From Ophioderma brevispina (taxonomy: Eukaryota > Echinodermata > Ophiuroidea > Amphilepidida > Ophiodermatidae): DNA of 64,000 nt. The notes below the pieces were generated by a model, which saw only the letters and a list, made by a program, of their open reading frames with translations, did no database searches and had not been told where the DNA came from. The position numbers and the translations under genes were made by a program. Positions within the stretch are counted from its first letter, which is position 1. Every line of letters starts with the position of its first letter. The stretch is taken from assembly GCA_023653785.1 (NCBI GenBank), contig JAMKCH010002923.1, positions 1-64,000 on the forward strand. The letters are read 5' to 3'. This document shows positions 12,052-22,636 of this stretch, one piece after another.

Positions 12052-14811
12052 GCAGAGCCTTACAATTAAATATATTGTGTGTGTGTACTTTTTCAAATTA
12101 AGTAAATATAATACAAAAAAGGGGAGAAAGAGTTTTTTTTAAAAAAGATTTGTGCATTTTTAATGACGTTACTTACGACGTGGATTAACACCCATTTTAT
12201 AGGTAAAACGATTTCCAAGTTCTTATCTTACATTATAAAAAACACGGACTTAACAATTACCCCCCGAACGCATATTACGGAAAAAATAATAACGGTGAGC
12301 GTATAAATTACTACGTTTTTTAAAAATGTGTATAGTATTATTTTTAGCCACTGTTTATTTTAATTTTTCTGCCTTCAAATTGTAATGTTTTATGTAGGTT
12401 AGGTAATAAAGCGTGAAGTTATTGAAGAAATTGTGGTTACCGTAATTTTAAAAGGCAAAAGTTAGTAAATTAGGAACATTTTAACAGTGCAACAAGGGTG
12501 AAGATGTGTATCGTTCTTTCAATAGCAAATCTTAACATTTCACATGTTTGTAAATGGCAATTAACGTGCTTTCTAACGGAAACAAATATTAAATTTTCCC
12601 ACAACACCAGCTCTTTGCTCTTTTTAATCATTCTTTAAACAATAAGTAAATTATCATCAGTTTATCTTAAGGCAATTGACGCAAACAAACTATAATCATT
12701 TAACAGGTTTTTTCTAAAATAACATATTTAATCTCCAACAAAGGGAGGATGAAGCTGATTTGTTCTTTTAAAGGTGGCTGCCCGACTTAAGTATTTACCA
12801 CTTCTTAACGCAATGAACGAAAAACAGAATATTTTTAATGTCAACAAAAAGGGCGGAAATGATTCGTTCTTTAAAAGGGGAAGGTCAGAAGATGTAAGTA
12901 TGTAAAAAATTGTTAATCTGATGAATTGGCTTTAAAAAAAAAACCCCTAATTTTTTTCAAATGGAGTACATTTTCGTTACAACTTCAAATCAAAACAATA
13001 AGTCAATTAAAATCAGTATCCTTCTTACCGCAATTGACGAAAACGAAAACAAACACGAATTGATTCGTTCTTTAAGGGGTGGACCCCGCCGATTAAGTAT
13101 TTACCCTCTTAACGCAATAAACGAACATAGACTCTATCATTTACATGGCAACAAAAAGGGTGAAGAGATTCGTTCTCTTAAAGGGAAGGTCGATTTAAGT
13201 ATATAAAAATTTAATCTAGATTGAATTGCTTTACCCTAGATTTTCTTCACTGGAGTACACTTCGCTCATAACTTCGAATTCAAACAATACGTCAATTCCA
13301 ATCAGTTTATTCTTCTTAACGCATTGGTCGAAACAAACTCTAGTCATTTAAACTTATGTTTCAATCAGTTTATCCTTCGTAAGTACTTGACGAAAACAAA
13401 ATCTAGTCATTTAAATGTTTCTAAATAACATATTTTCTCAAAAAACTAGGTTGAAGTTTCATCTGAGCAAACCCCACCCTAAACCCCATCTGTCAAATTA
13501 TCTTTCTTAACGCAATGAACGAACACAAACCCCCGATCATTTAACATGTCAACAAACAAGGTTGAAGATGAAGCGGTCTTTAAAGGGGAAGGCCCGTTTT
13601 AAGTTTATAAAATTTTAATCTTCGTTGACTTGCTTTCACCCTAAATTTTCTCATAATGGAGTAACGTTCGCTCATAACTCGACAATCGAACAAATAAGTC
13701 ATAATTCAATACAGTTATCCTTCTTAACGCATTAAACGAACACAAACCATGTACAGTGTATTTTCTAAAATAACATTATTTTCTCAACAACTAGGGGAAG
13801 AGTGGTAGTACTTTAAAGGGGTGGCTTCGTTTAAAGTATTATCCTTCTTAACACAATGCACGGACACAAACTATCGTTTAACACGTACACCAAACTATTA
13901 TCATTTGAGAGTTTTTAAATAAATATTTCTCAATGGAGTACATTTTCGTATAAAAACAAACCATTGACAGTAGTATCCCATTTCAACCACCAAAAATTAA
14001 AAGGTTTTAAATAATACTATAGTAGCATTATGTTCTCAACAAACAGGGTGAAGAGAGTCGTTCTTTAAAGGTTTTCACCGTAAACAAACATTAACACTCC
14101 ACACAAGAACAAAGCGCTGTGATCTTTTACTCATTCTAATACATCACCATCATAACATGTCCACAAACCCTAGGGTGTGAAGATGAGTCGTTCCTTAAAG
14201 GGGGGTTAGCCCGATTAAAGTATTTACCCTTCTTAACGCATGAAGCAAACACAGACTCCCTCATCATTTAACATCGTCAACAAAACGAGGGTGAAGCATG
14301 AGTCGTCTTTAAAGGGAAGGTCACGATATATAAACCTTCTTAACCCATGAGGACGAAAACAAACTCTTATCATTTAACATGTTTTCTAAATAACATTATT
14401 TTCTTCAGTGGACTACATGTTTTGCTCCTAAAGTCCACATCAAACACCCTTGAAACCTAAGTTCCACAGGGTAATCAAGCTTATTATCATGTATTTTAAA
14501 TTAACTACTAGAAACATTATCTTCACCTTCTAAACGCAATTGATGACCAACACAAACTCTTATCATTTAATAATATTTTTCAAAGAAGTAATTTTCTCTA
14601 CTTCCCAAATTAAGAATACTTTCACCCTAAGATTCCACAGGGTATCAATATTATTTAGAATGTTTTTAAATAACTACTAGAATATCTGTAAGCAACTAAG
14701 ATATTTTCTCAACTACACTACGTTTGAAATTTGATGTAGGCAATTAACTTTGTTGATTTATTTACTTTATTTCGTTAAGTCGGATTTATTTATTTGATTT
14801 ATTCTTTCTAA

Positions 14812-15830
14812 ACTTCGCGACGCCGCCGTGCCAGCGGCTGCCTTGCAACCCTGAGTTCAAAATTACACCTAACCCGATTTCACCAACGTTAAGCTGCGCG
14901 GCGCCGCCGCTGCAACGGCTGCAACAAGAGCTTGAAATGCGATGCAGCCCCCAAAGTAGTTGGATTATTATGTATTATTTATAAAATGTGATGCGATCGC
15001 GAAAACCCGCCACCCACATGGTGTGGAAATTTATATTTGAGTTTACTAAGTTTTTTACTAAGTAATATTTAAGTTCCATAACTACCTTTTTATTATAAAA
15101 AAGTGAAGGCTTCGCGACGCCGCCGCTGCCAACGGCTGCAACCCTGAGCTTCGCGGCGCCGCCGCAGCAACGTTTTTAAAAAGGTGAAGCTTCACGACGC
15201 CGCGCTGCCAGTGGCTGCAGCCCAAAGCTCGAGGCGGCGCCACCGCAGCCATTTTTTAAAAAGGTTGTGAGAGCTTCGCGGACGCCGCCGTTGGACAGTG
15301 GCGCACCCAAAGCTTCGCGGCGCGCCCGCCGCAGCACCTTTTTAAAAAAGGTGAAGCTTCGCGACGACGCCGCTGCAGCGGCTGCAACCTGAGCTTCAAA
15401 AATTAAACCCAACCCCGATTTACGTACGTAAGTCTTTACGATGCCGCCGCTGCCAGTAGCTGCAACCCAGAGCTCGCGGCGCCGCCGCAGCCCTTTTTTA
15501 ACAGGGTTGATGAGTTCGCGACGCTCGCCGCATGACCAATGGCTGACAAACCAGAGCTTCGCGCGCCGCCGACAGCTCCCGGGGTCGTACAAACCCCCAA
15601 ACTTCAAAATTCAAGAGCATACTTGTAAACTTTCAAGCTTTCGCGACATGACCGGCAGCCGACAGAGCATGACTCAGAACGTAGTGTTTTTATAAACAAA
15701 GTAATGCGGGGTGTTAAAATAACAATTCAAAGTAGATATTGTCCAGTTTCCTCTGGATCAACGGCGCCGCCGCAGCTCGATTTTTAAAAAGTCGAGCTTC
15801 GCGGCGCCGTAAAAATGGTAGGGTATTCAT
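14812..15830. repeat. GC-rich ~80-bp tandem array of quasi-palindromes
   Basis: Units start 'gcttcgcgacgccgccgctg' at about 15110, 15187, 15271, 15356, 15431 and 15512 (75-85 bp spacing), with degraded units at 14812 and 15630-15830. Each unit holds the palindrome gcggcgccgc and an AT palindrome of the 'cctttttaaaaagg' type. The 143-codon minus frame (15176-15607) is Ala/Arg-rich because of the repeat and is not called. Composition contrasts sharply with the AT-rich surroundings. Confidence 0.85.
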
Positions 15831-17049
15831 AAAGGTTACTCCAAAATTCAAAATTTTTTGTCAAGATTTCGCTTTTACGTGTTGAACCAATGGCGATGTC
15901 AAAAATTGGGTTTCTTGGCCGCCCTCCCCTGCCATCCACAGTGATACTCCCTCCGATTAAGAAAAGGTATAGTTTCTCTATAATAGTAAGTCATACTAGC
16001 GAAAAAGATTTCTGATGCTCCGATTTCTTCCAAAGTTACTCAAATTCTTCAGTTTGGTAAACTGGGGCAATGCTTAACGGTATCGCACCAATCATGCGAG
16101 AGAATCGAGAAATGTGAAAATTGCATTTTTTAAACCTTATAAATCAGAGATGAGTGTGTACCATTCCATACCGCGATGCGTCCTCAGAATCTACACTAAC
16201 ACAGCTGATGTCGTACACCAGTACAGAATAAAAAAAATCAAGAATGTCTGAGGTCGATCTGTATTGATCATGGTGCACACCATCATGCTTAAAATCTGCG
16301 AATTCACCGGGAACGGCTTTTTGATCTCACGTCGGAATTTGGATAAGCACATTATAGAAATGACAGGGAATCAAATTTAAAAAAAAAACGGTATGTTTTA
16401 ATACAAACAGTGCGAATGCGCAATTTGTCTCTTTGACAATAAAACTAGACGACGTTTTTTGTTTTTGCAAACAGAAACAATCACTTTATAATTAAATTGG
16501 ACAAGGAAAACAAAGGATACTTGAATTGAAAGCGTATTCAAAATGAAGAACGGTTCAATGTACACCGAAATGTTTCAAATTTTGAGATAACAAGTTCATA
16601 ATTCTGTAAAACTTTCAATCGCCGATATCTCGAAATGTGACTTTTGCTCGATTGGCCTGTTTGGAACATTCCGTGACGATAATTGTGTTTTAACAATGTT
16701 CGTTTAAAACCAAATCGAGTGGCTGGGTCGGTGGTCCGGCTGTTTCGTGCATCAGCATTCAGATTATAATGAACTGGATCAGTACTACAGTACCAAGGTT
16801 CAGATTGGATATTTTTTGACGATTGGTAAAGGTGGCAAAAGTTCAAGTGGCCATCTACATCCTTTACGTCCCTAGAGGCACGATGCTCAACCTACGATCA
16901 CCGAAAAAATGGTTAAGCGGTCTTTTTGTGATGTTAGAGAACTTTTCCTCGTTTACACACGCTCCGTGATTTTTGAAAAGTGGAACATGGCATTTAGGAA
17001 TTAAGGGATATAGCCCTCTCATATCACCTTACCTTACCTGACCCAAGGT
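15831..17049. other. Unassigned sequence
   Basis: No gene is assigned. The 102-codon minus frame at 16538-16846 is the best frame; it has no motif I recognise and no visible splice context. Fragments such as 'aaaggtatagtttctctat' (about 15966) also occur in the foldback family at 30 and 58 kb. Confidence 0.4.
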
Positions 17050-17640
17050 GGCGTAACCAGCGGGGGGGGGGGGGGGGGTTTGGGCAGGGGACAGACTAAA
17101 CCCCGCCCCCCCCGGACAACTAAAAAATGGGGACGGAGAAGGGGTAAAATGGAGACGAGAAAAGGAAGACGAGGAGAAAGAGAATGAAAGGGGAGGAGAA
17201 GGGAACAGAGAGATGAAAGGGGAAGGAGAAGGAAAGAGAGAATTCCTTTGTCCTTCTCCATTCCCCTCTCTCACTCACGTGGCCTTTCCTCGGGTTTTTT
17301 GTTTTTTCTTTCCCTTAATACACGTGCCCTCTCATTTCACCTTCTCTGACCCCCTTGCCTGAGCACCTTACCATCTCATCCGAACTGAAGGATAAGTGAA
17401 CAAAAGAGAAAAGGTAAGGAAAGGGCACAGATACATAGATCACTTGTATCAAAAAATTTATTCGGGTCGCCCCAGGTCTTCTTTGAATGCTTAATTCCGC
17501 CATCCCGCCAGCCCCCCCCCCCCACCCTCTCTGCAGATTTCGAGCCCGAGTGTAAAAATATGGGTCTTACTACCCGGCGAGGTAGCGAGACGGTCAAATT
17601 GGGGGAACTTCTTGAGTCTCCCCCCCCCCCCCCGGCTTAG
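17050..17640. repeat. Homopolymer-bounded repeat with polypurine tract
   Basis: 'gtggcgtaaccagc' leads into G17 (17062-17078), then C runs, a ~125-bp almost pure purine stretch (17125-17245) and C runs at 17511-17524 and 17620-17634. The start resembles poly-G-ended MITE termini. An imperfect hairpin 'gagaaggaaag ... cctttgtccttctc' spans 17227-17258. The Ser/Phe/Pro-rich minus frames here are translations of the purine tract. Confidence 0.6.
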
Positions 17641-18249
17641 TTCTGTTTAGCGCCTGTCTTGACCAAAGCCTAATCATGGAGGATGAAGGGTACGACTGTC
17701 AGTAGCGTGCGCCAAGGAAGGAGCCATGGTTAACGATCCTTCCATTTGGTTTTGCCATTCGTGGGAAGATCCACTATCGAGAATCACGTTATTATTAAAG
17801 GTGCCACGAGAGATTTTGGGAGGCGTGCATATACTTGTGTATACTGTAGTGATTTAATATAGATAAGTCCCCCAGAGATTTCTTACCTTTGTATTTGCCC
17901 AAAATGGAAAATCCAGGCGAGTTTGATTGTTATTTTTAAAATAAATCATATCTGAATTCAAGTACAATACTATATTAGAATTTCACAATTTGTTCCAAAC
18001 AAAAGTCCAGCTTAATCTTTCCCCGTGGGAATGTTTTTTGATGAAAACTTTTACATTAGTGCAAAATCCTGAATTTTCATTTTTTTTATGAATCCGTATC
18101 ATGTCTCCGGTAATGTTACTACTTGTCTGGAATGTTACACACTCCTTGGACTCACATAACGGAACGCTCAGCAACCACCCCTTACATAAAAACTGAATTC
18201 GGCGCTACTTGTCCTTTGTAGGCTATTTTTCAACCTAAATAGGCGTAAA
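17641..18249. other. No gene seen
   Basis: It lies 3' of the minus-strand gene copy A and may hold its 3' UTR. I see no clear poly(A) signal that I would assign with confidence. Confidence 0.35.
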
Positions 18250-18402
18250 AACTGGTACGTCTCGTAACTTTCCCCCACTTTCTTCAACGCCGCCACAAGT
18301 TTTCCAAATTGTTAGCGTACCACAAAGGGCCGATACCAATCCTCTTCCACTCCCAAGCAATGTGAAAGTTCTGTCGTCAACTTTGTTAAACTGCTCGCTC
18401 AA
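18250..18402 (-). pseudogene. Gene copy A: second Death-domain exon (frameshifted)
   Basis: A minus-strand acceptor 'ctatttcag' precedes 18402. The exon aligns with 26411-26523 of copy B. Mixed frames give helix-4 to helix-6 type text: 'FTLL.', 'EWKRIG', then 'NLENL' and 'AALKKVGES', the usual C-terminal end of a Death domain (adaptor or oligomerisation fold of apoptosis and immune signalling). At least two frame changes are needed to connect the parts, so it is either a pseudogene or carries base errors. Confidence 0.6.
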
Positions 18403-18535
18403 CTGAAATAGTTTGTTTTAAAACATTTAGTAATTTTAACCGAAAACAAAACAAAACAATGTAACTGTGTACTCTACTATGCTACGATTTTTTGTAACGG
18501 GAAGATTTGTAGAATTGATAGTTCAAATGATTTAC

Positions 18536-18637
18536 CCTTCTCGATAAAATTTCCTTCAAGACCTCAACCACAGGCTAGTTTTTGCTTCCAGCTACTACCA
18601 AGTTTTGTGGCCAGGGTCAGCAAGTGTTTATCTTCCA
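18536..18637 (-). pseudogene. Gene copy A: first Death-domain exon (in-frame stop)
   Basis: Reads 'EDKHLLTLATKLGSSWK', then 'KLACG', a TGA stop, then 'GLEGNFIEK', on the minus strand. This is the helix 1-3 signature of a Death domain (LG..W..LA..LGL...I). Borders: acceptor 'gaatag' before 18637, donor GTAAAT after 18536. It is 102 bp against 101 bp for the paralogous exon at 26761-26861. The stop sits exactly where the family has Leu of 'LGL'. Confidence 0.7.
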
Positions 18638-18869
18638 CTATTCTATCTGGGTGCGTTGGTTGGGATGATGGTCGAGCTATCGACGCTTCTGTTCAACTTG
18701 TGTTCCTTGCTCCTTTTTTGCTAAATGAAAAATTATTTCAAATAGGAAAACAGTTCCCTTCAAGCTACAATATGCGCAAATTACTTCGAAAACCGTGGCG
18801 TGTCTTAAGTCTTGTAATTACAAGAGTTTACAAAAACATTTACTAACCGCTGCTTGGTTTCTTTGTTGT

Positions 18870-18972
18870 GGGTCAGGTCTTGTTATTCGTCCCTGAAGAT
18901 TCTGCAATCTCCTTTGAAGTTGGTGTTCCTCTCGCGAAGTTCTTTTTTTCAGCAGCACAGTTTCTCGCTTTC
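18870..18972 (-). pseudogene. Gene copy A: coiled-coil exon (frameshifted)
   Basis: The minus strand after acceptor 'cttgtgaag' aligns base for base with the coiled-coil exon of copy B at 29030-29146 ('gaaagYgMgaaact', 'aaagaact'). In the phase used by copy B it starts K-A-R-N, then loses the heptad frame; the next frame gives 'ELRERNTNFKG'. It sits ~230 bp upstream (minus sense) of the Death exon, giving the order coiled coil then Death. Confidence 0.55.
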
Positions 18973-19078
18973 CTTCACAAGAGACAGATGACTAGATTAA
19001 TAATTCTACACAGCTGTCTGATTTGATTGACCACCAAACTCTCGTCAAATGAAAGGTTGTTCTGAGGCCCCACCTTAC

Positions 19079-19264
19079 AGATTGAAAAGCCCACATGCCT
19101 TAGAACTGGACCACAGCGGCGTGTCAAAAAGAATGAGGACTTCAAATCACTGGTGCCTGGGGGCCACATAATCGAGCTCTTGAGTTTCCGAATTGGGTCG
19201 GAGTCAGGGAGATCAAAAATTTCATTTAAAATACTTGCCGCGTAATCAAGAGGCACAGTAATAT
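19079..19264 (-). CDS. Gene copy A: putative internal exon, 186 bp
   Basis: An open minus-strand frame lies between acceptor 'catgttttag' (before 19264) and donor GTAAGG (19073-19078). It encodes 'TVPLDYAASILNEIFDLPDS' followed by 'DPIRKLKSS', 'MWPPGTSDL' and 'RHVGFSI'. It looks like normal protein rather than repeat. I do not recognise a domain and found no counterpart in copy B. It lies just 5' of the coiled-coil exon, so it fits the same transcript; the exact donor is uncertain because the phase to the next exon does not fit well. Confidence 0.5.
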
Positions 19265-20012
19265 CTAAAACATGGACAAGTTTATATTGCTACTAAACGA
19301 TTTACATTAAAACTTAGGATTTTGTAAACCATTTTGGTGATAAAAAGAAATTGATGGTCATTACGATTGAGATTCGAAACATTGGTGTGGAATGTTATTT
19401 AAATTTTTTTATATTCGTTTTTACGTCCCTCTGGTATATTTCGTTACGATCCTAGCGGGAAAATACATGCCTGACGATCACCCGCAAAAAAAGGGCGTAG
19501 GCCTAGCGGTACTTTGTCTGTTAGATCTAGGAGTCACTTTCCCGTAAGCCACAGGGCCAGGGTCTGCTCCGTGATTTTTGGAAAGTGGGAAAAAGACATT
19601 TAAGGGATTTAAAGGTCCCAGAAATGCAAATAAAAATGAGTGGTTTGTGTAAGTCTACAAGGAGGGACTATAGAAAGCATTCAATATTCAAGTTGGTGAT
19701 GACATCATTATTGTGACTATTGCTTTTTTTCAGAGAGTAATAGAAAATTCCAGTGGACTGGTGTGAATCTATTCAGCAGTGACTAAATCCTGTTTCACCA
19801 ATGATGTCCAGCTGGTAGTTATCATTGTGGTGGCATGTTTTATTGGAAAAAGGAATGCCCGTAAAGATTTGGACTAGGTGTATCACCTCATTTCCTGGGA
19901 CCTTAAGAGATTATACGAGTCATCGAATAATATCAGAGGTAAAAATTTTTTTAGCAGGAATTTTTTGACTATCAATGAAACCTACAAATATGTGCCAAGC
20001 TCTTTAACTTAC

Positions 20013-20111
20013 TGCGTATCAGCAACCAAAACTTCCAGCTAAGTATGTGTCGACCCCTTTGTTCCTTCCAATTATTTTGCTGAGCACAGTTACTTATCTC
20101 GAAATTCAAAT
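20013..20111 (-). pseudogene. Gene copy A: exon paralogous to 34227-34317
   Basis: Acceptor 'gccctcaag' and a perfect donor GTAAGT (rc of 20007-20012) bound 99 bp that align with the copy B exon. The frame matching copy B ('EGTKGS' against 'ERTKSQ', 'LEVLVADTQ' against 'LEFPEVGHK') is broken by stops in the first half. The domain is not recognised. Confidence 0.5.
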
Positions 20112-20604
20112 CTTGAGGGCTTCGATTTTTAGTACATTACTGGATTAGAAATGGAAACGGGTATGTCTGTTACGGCAACAGAATTGTGTTTTCAAAAATA
20201 ACTGGGAGTTATCCAGTGGGCTTTGTAAAAAGAAATTTTAGTTAAGACTTAACTAATCTTCAAGTCGAAAATCACAAATATTGAGGAAACCTTTTTACCA
20301 TATTACAAACGCAACCTTAAACTTTTTTGATATAATAAGTTATAATGGTTATTATAATCAAGGTTGAAACCATTTCATCATCACTGCAAACTAAAAGTCT
20401 AATCATTGTATAATTTGCCAAAATGTTATTTGCTCGTTTAAAAAATTAATTATTTAATTTGATAATCCTGGTTTTATTTTTTAAAATTAAAAATACAAGC
20501 ACCGGGAAATAGCATTACCATGTTGGGTTTTCCACGGAATTTCTATAAGTAACTCATTCCTGCTAGCCGCCGTTGTAGAAACTAATATTGAATGTCACCA
20601 TTGT

Positions 20605-20856
20605 TTAGAGGCACCGAGCAAGCCTTTTTCTTTCGAGAAAGAAAGGCGCCTTTAAGAAGCAGAAGATTTTCTTCTTGCTCACTCTTCTCAAATGGCGCTT
20701 CATAGAAAAGAGTACGTTTGGCTCGCTTTCAAAGAGAGACGTCTCCAGTGCCCATTTGGTACCAAAACAATCAGGAAAGACTGGCTTCATCAGTTTTTCT
20801 TTTTTGAAGAGAACTCTCAGTTTTGCATTGCAGCGAATCGGATAGCGTACTTCCAT
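20605..20856 (-). CDS. Gene copy A: putative exon (83 codons open) paralogous to 34754-35062
   Basis: The minus frame shares with copy B the pattern Y-P-[IF] near the start, K-P-x-[FY]-P in the middle and 'LFESEPNVLFSMKRHLRRVS' against 'FLVESQLSDRIFSLLHTLQ'. Because the same reading frame is conserved in two copies ~14 kb apart, coding is more likely than chance. The end is basic and Phe/Lys-rich. No domain is recognised. The true exon borders are not fixed. Confidence 0.5.
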   Translation of the reverse strand: MEVRYPIRCNAKLRVLFKKEKLMKPVFPDCFGTKWALETSLFESEPNVLFSMKRHLRRVSKKKIFCFLKAPFFLERKRLARCL

Positions 20857-21019
20857 TCTGAAGTCACTCCGTCCATCTAAATAAGCAGGAGCTTTTCCTC
20901 ACGCAAGGCAGCGAATCTTTTTCATTCTTTTCATTTGGATGTTTTCACAACATTTTCCGATATCCATTTCACAATATCTGTGTAGTACCTGCATCTCCTC
21001 GACCCAACGCAGTCTATTG

Positions 21020-21681
21020 GAAATCCTAACTTCCACACTGGCCGGTTTTGTATCTAACACTCCAGAAGAACGAACTGTCAGTCTTTCCTTTTTGCGAAGT
21101 TTTTCGACTGCTAAAGAGCAGCCGATTGACGGTCGCCATCACGAATACACACTTCTTTTTCAATTGGATTTCATTGCTGAGTCAGTGACTCGATTCTACA
21201 CAGTGGATCTAACGTTCCATACATATAATCGCCTCGATCCAATTGCTTATATCACTACAGAAACCAGATTCTGAATCAAGTAAGTGTTCTAACTCGGCAA
21301 GACGCTGAAACCCGTGCATGTCATCTCGGTCCTAAATACCCCTCCCCTTTCGATTATCATAAAAATGACGTTCACCTGGCGTTTTTGCATACCACACTGC
21401 GAAAAGAGACCGAGCCACCTGTATTGCATCTTTGGCGACATAAATACACACATGCTTCGTTCGTTTGACTTACACGACAAAACCCCTTCACTTGATCTCG
21501 TATCTGATGTAAGCTCTGGATACCTACGGATTGGTCCCGTGCAATTCCTGTGGGTTTCTATTATAAAAATTCGAAAGAACGTGCGTTTGTCGTGGGACTG
21601 ATGAAAGTTCGTAATGTTAGTTCGGGAGACATTTTCATATGTCTTGTTTTGTATCGTCCAACTAAATCGTACAGAAAACAA
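21020..21681 (-). pseudogene. Gene copy A: N-terminal block
   Basis: The minus strand is open from 21681 to 21289 (130 codons), followed by frames that continue to ~21020. It aligns with copy B (35069-35700): 'CTGFSVL' against 'RTGFHVLL', then the identical 12-residue string SGFCSDISNWIE, then a region with stops where copy B reads 'GIYRIEF'. A 2-nt length difference just before SGFCSDISNWIE shifts the frame. The family is unknown to me. The Death domain at the far end suggests an adaptor or receptor-proximal protein. Confidence 0.55.
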
Positions 21682-22426
21682 TGACTGGTTATTTTACTCT
21701 TCCCTTCAGGTGGTAACTAAAACTGTGTGTGGACTTCCCCCTTTTTCCTTGGTAAACCATAAGCGATGCATCTATGGGTTGTCTGTCGCCGATGGCTATA
21801 GACGATCCCCCACTATGATTTGGCAATTAATAGTGTTAATATGTGACTGACTGCTTGTTTGGTATTATCGCGGCAAATCCCTGTTTTCACAAAATCATGA
21901 GCACTAGCGATCTGATCCAAAACACATCTGTAACTATGCACCGATTAAATCTATACCCTTTTTCATTTATCTTACTGTGGGTTCTTACAACCTATTTATG
22001 GAACATTACATTTTTGGCATACTTTATTTTGTGTCTAATGTTTTTGAAAAAATATCACTTTCTATGACTCCTATTTAACACATCCTGCAAGGGGTTTTAT
22101 GTTATTCATATTATTCTATTGGTCACAGCCAAATGTACTAATGTCAAGCCGATCGGGGCAATCAATATCATTTTCCACCAAAACAATCCTCGTCGCAACT
22201 GGCATATAATATTTAAAGTGCCCCCCCCGATTACACGAATTTTTGTCTCTGTTTGTGTAAGAGGTCATCACCAACATTTGATTCCGACATACCATTTTCT
22301 GTGAGCAGTAATTGTGTGTGAATTACAAGCTACCCCATCTAGCTCCCCACTAGTATTTTTCCTCCGGTTACTTCCCTATTTTAAGCTTATACAGCGTCAA
22401 AAATGGAAAAGAATGGTGGGTGGCCG
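21682..22426. other. No gene seen
   Basis: Upstream of gene copy A. It may hold the promoter, but no TATA or Inr can be assigned with confidence. Small plus-strand frames have no signature. Confidence 0.35.
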
Positions 22427-22513
22427 AGCGGGTCTGAACTATCAGGCATGACTACTGCTGACTATCAGCAGAGTATAAATCGATAGTGTGGAACTGGTTC
22501 GAGTCCCGAGAGC
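22427..22513 (+). pseudogene. tRNA-Leu/Ser-like sequence (SINE head or pseudogene)
   Basis: 'ggtggccgagcgggtct' matches the A-box half of class II tRNAs and 'ctggttcgagtcccgag' the B box. A long variable part lies between. The acceptor ends do not pair fully, so a working tRNA is unlikely. Confidence 0.5.
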
Positions 22514-22636
22514 TGGAAGACGGTTCCACTAACTGGCGAGTCTAGTGATGTCCTCTCCTAATTGGGAATCGTCAGATGGATGTGCACCCAGCTCGAAGGG
22601 TGGAAATATTCGATATAAGATTTTAGCTCTTAGAAC

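Larger units (their letters stand above)
9121..14720. repeat. Long degenerate tandem array with 'gtgaagatgagtcgttcttt' core
   Basis: About 20 copies of a core, gggtgaagatgagtcgttct plus 'ttaaaggggaaggtcgattt', recur every ~100-140 bp (e.g. 9265, 9556, 9900, 10045, 10360, 12740, 13155, 13558, 14044, 14172, 14288). Between cores are 'cttaacgcaatgaacgaacac', 'tcatttaacatgtcaaca' and longer spacers with 'ggagtacattttcgctcat', giving a mixed ~100 / ~400 bp higher-order pattern. Copies differ mostly by 1-2 nt indels. Short frames here (9276, 12961 and others) are translations of the repeat, not genes. Confidence 0.85.

Noticed and set aside
15176..15607. 143-codon minus frame, Ala/Arg-rich
   Set aside because: Produced by the GC-rich tandem array; the residue pattern repeats with the DNA unit.
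16538..16846. 102-codon minus frame
   Set aside because: Protein-like at first sight but no repeat elsewhere, no splice sites and no recognised domain; not enough to call.
17029..17274. Ser/Phe/Pro-rich minus frames
   Set aside because: Translations of a polypurine tract and G run.
22427..22513. Functional tRNA gene
   Set aside because: A and B boxes are seen but the stems do not pair well; SINE head or pseudogene is more likely. The same applies to 11984, 27755, 37032 and 60513.
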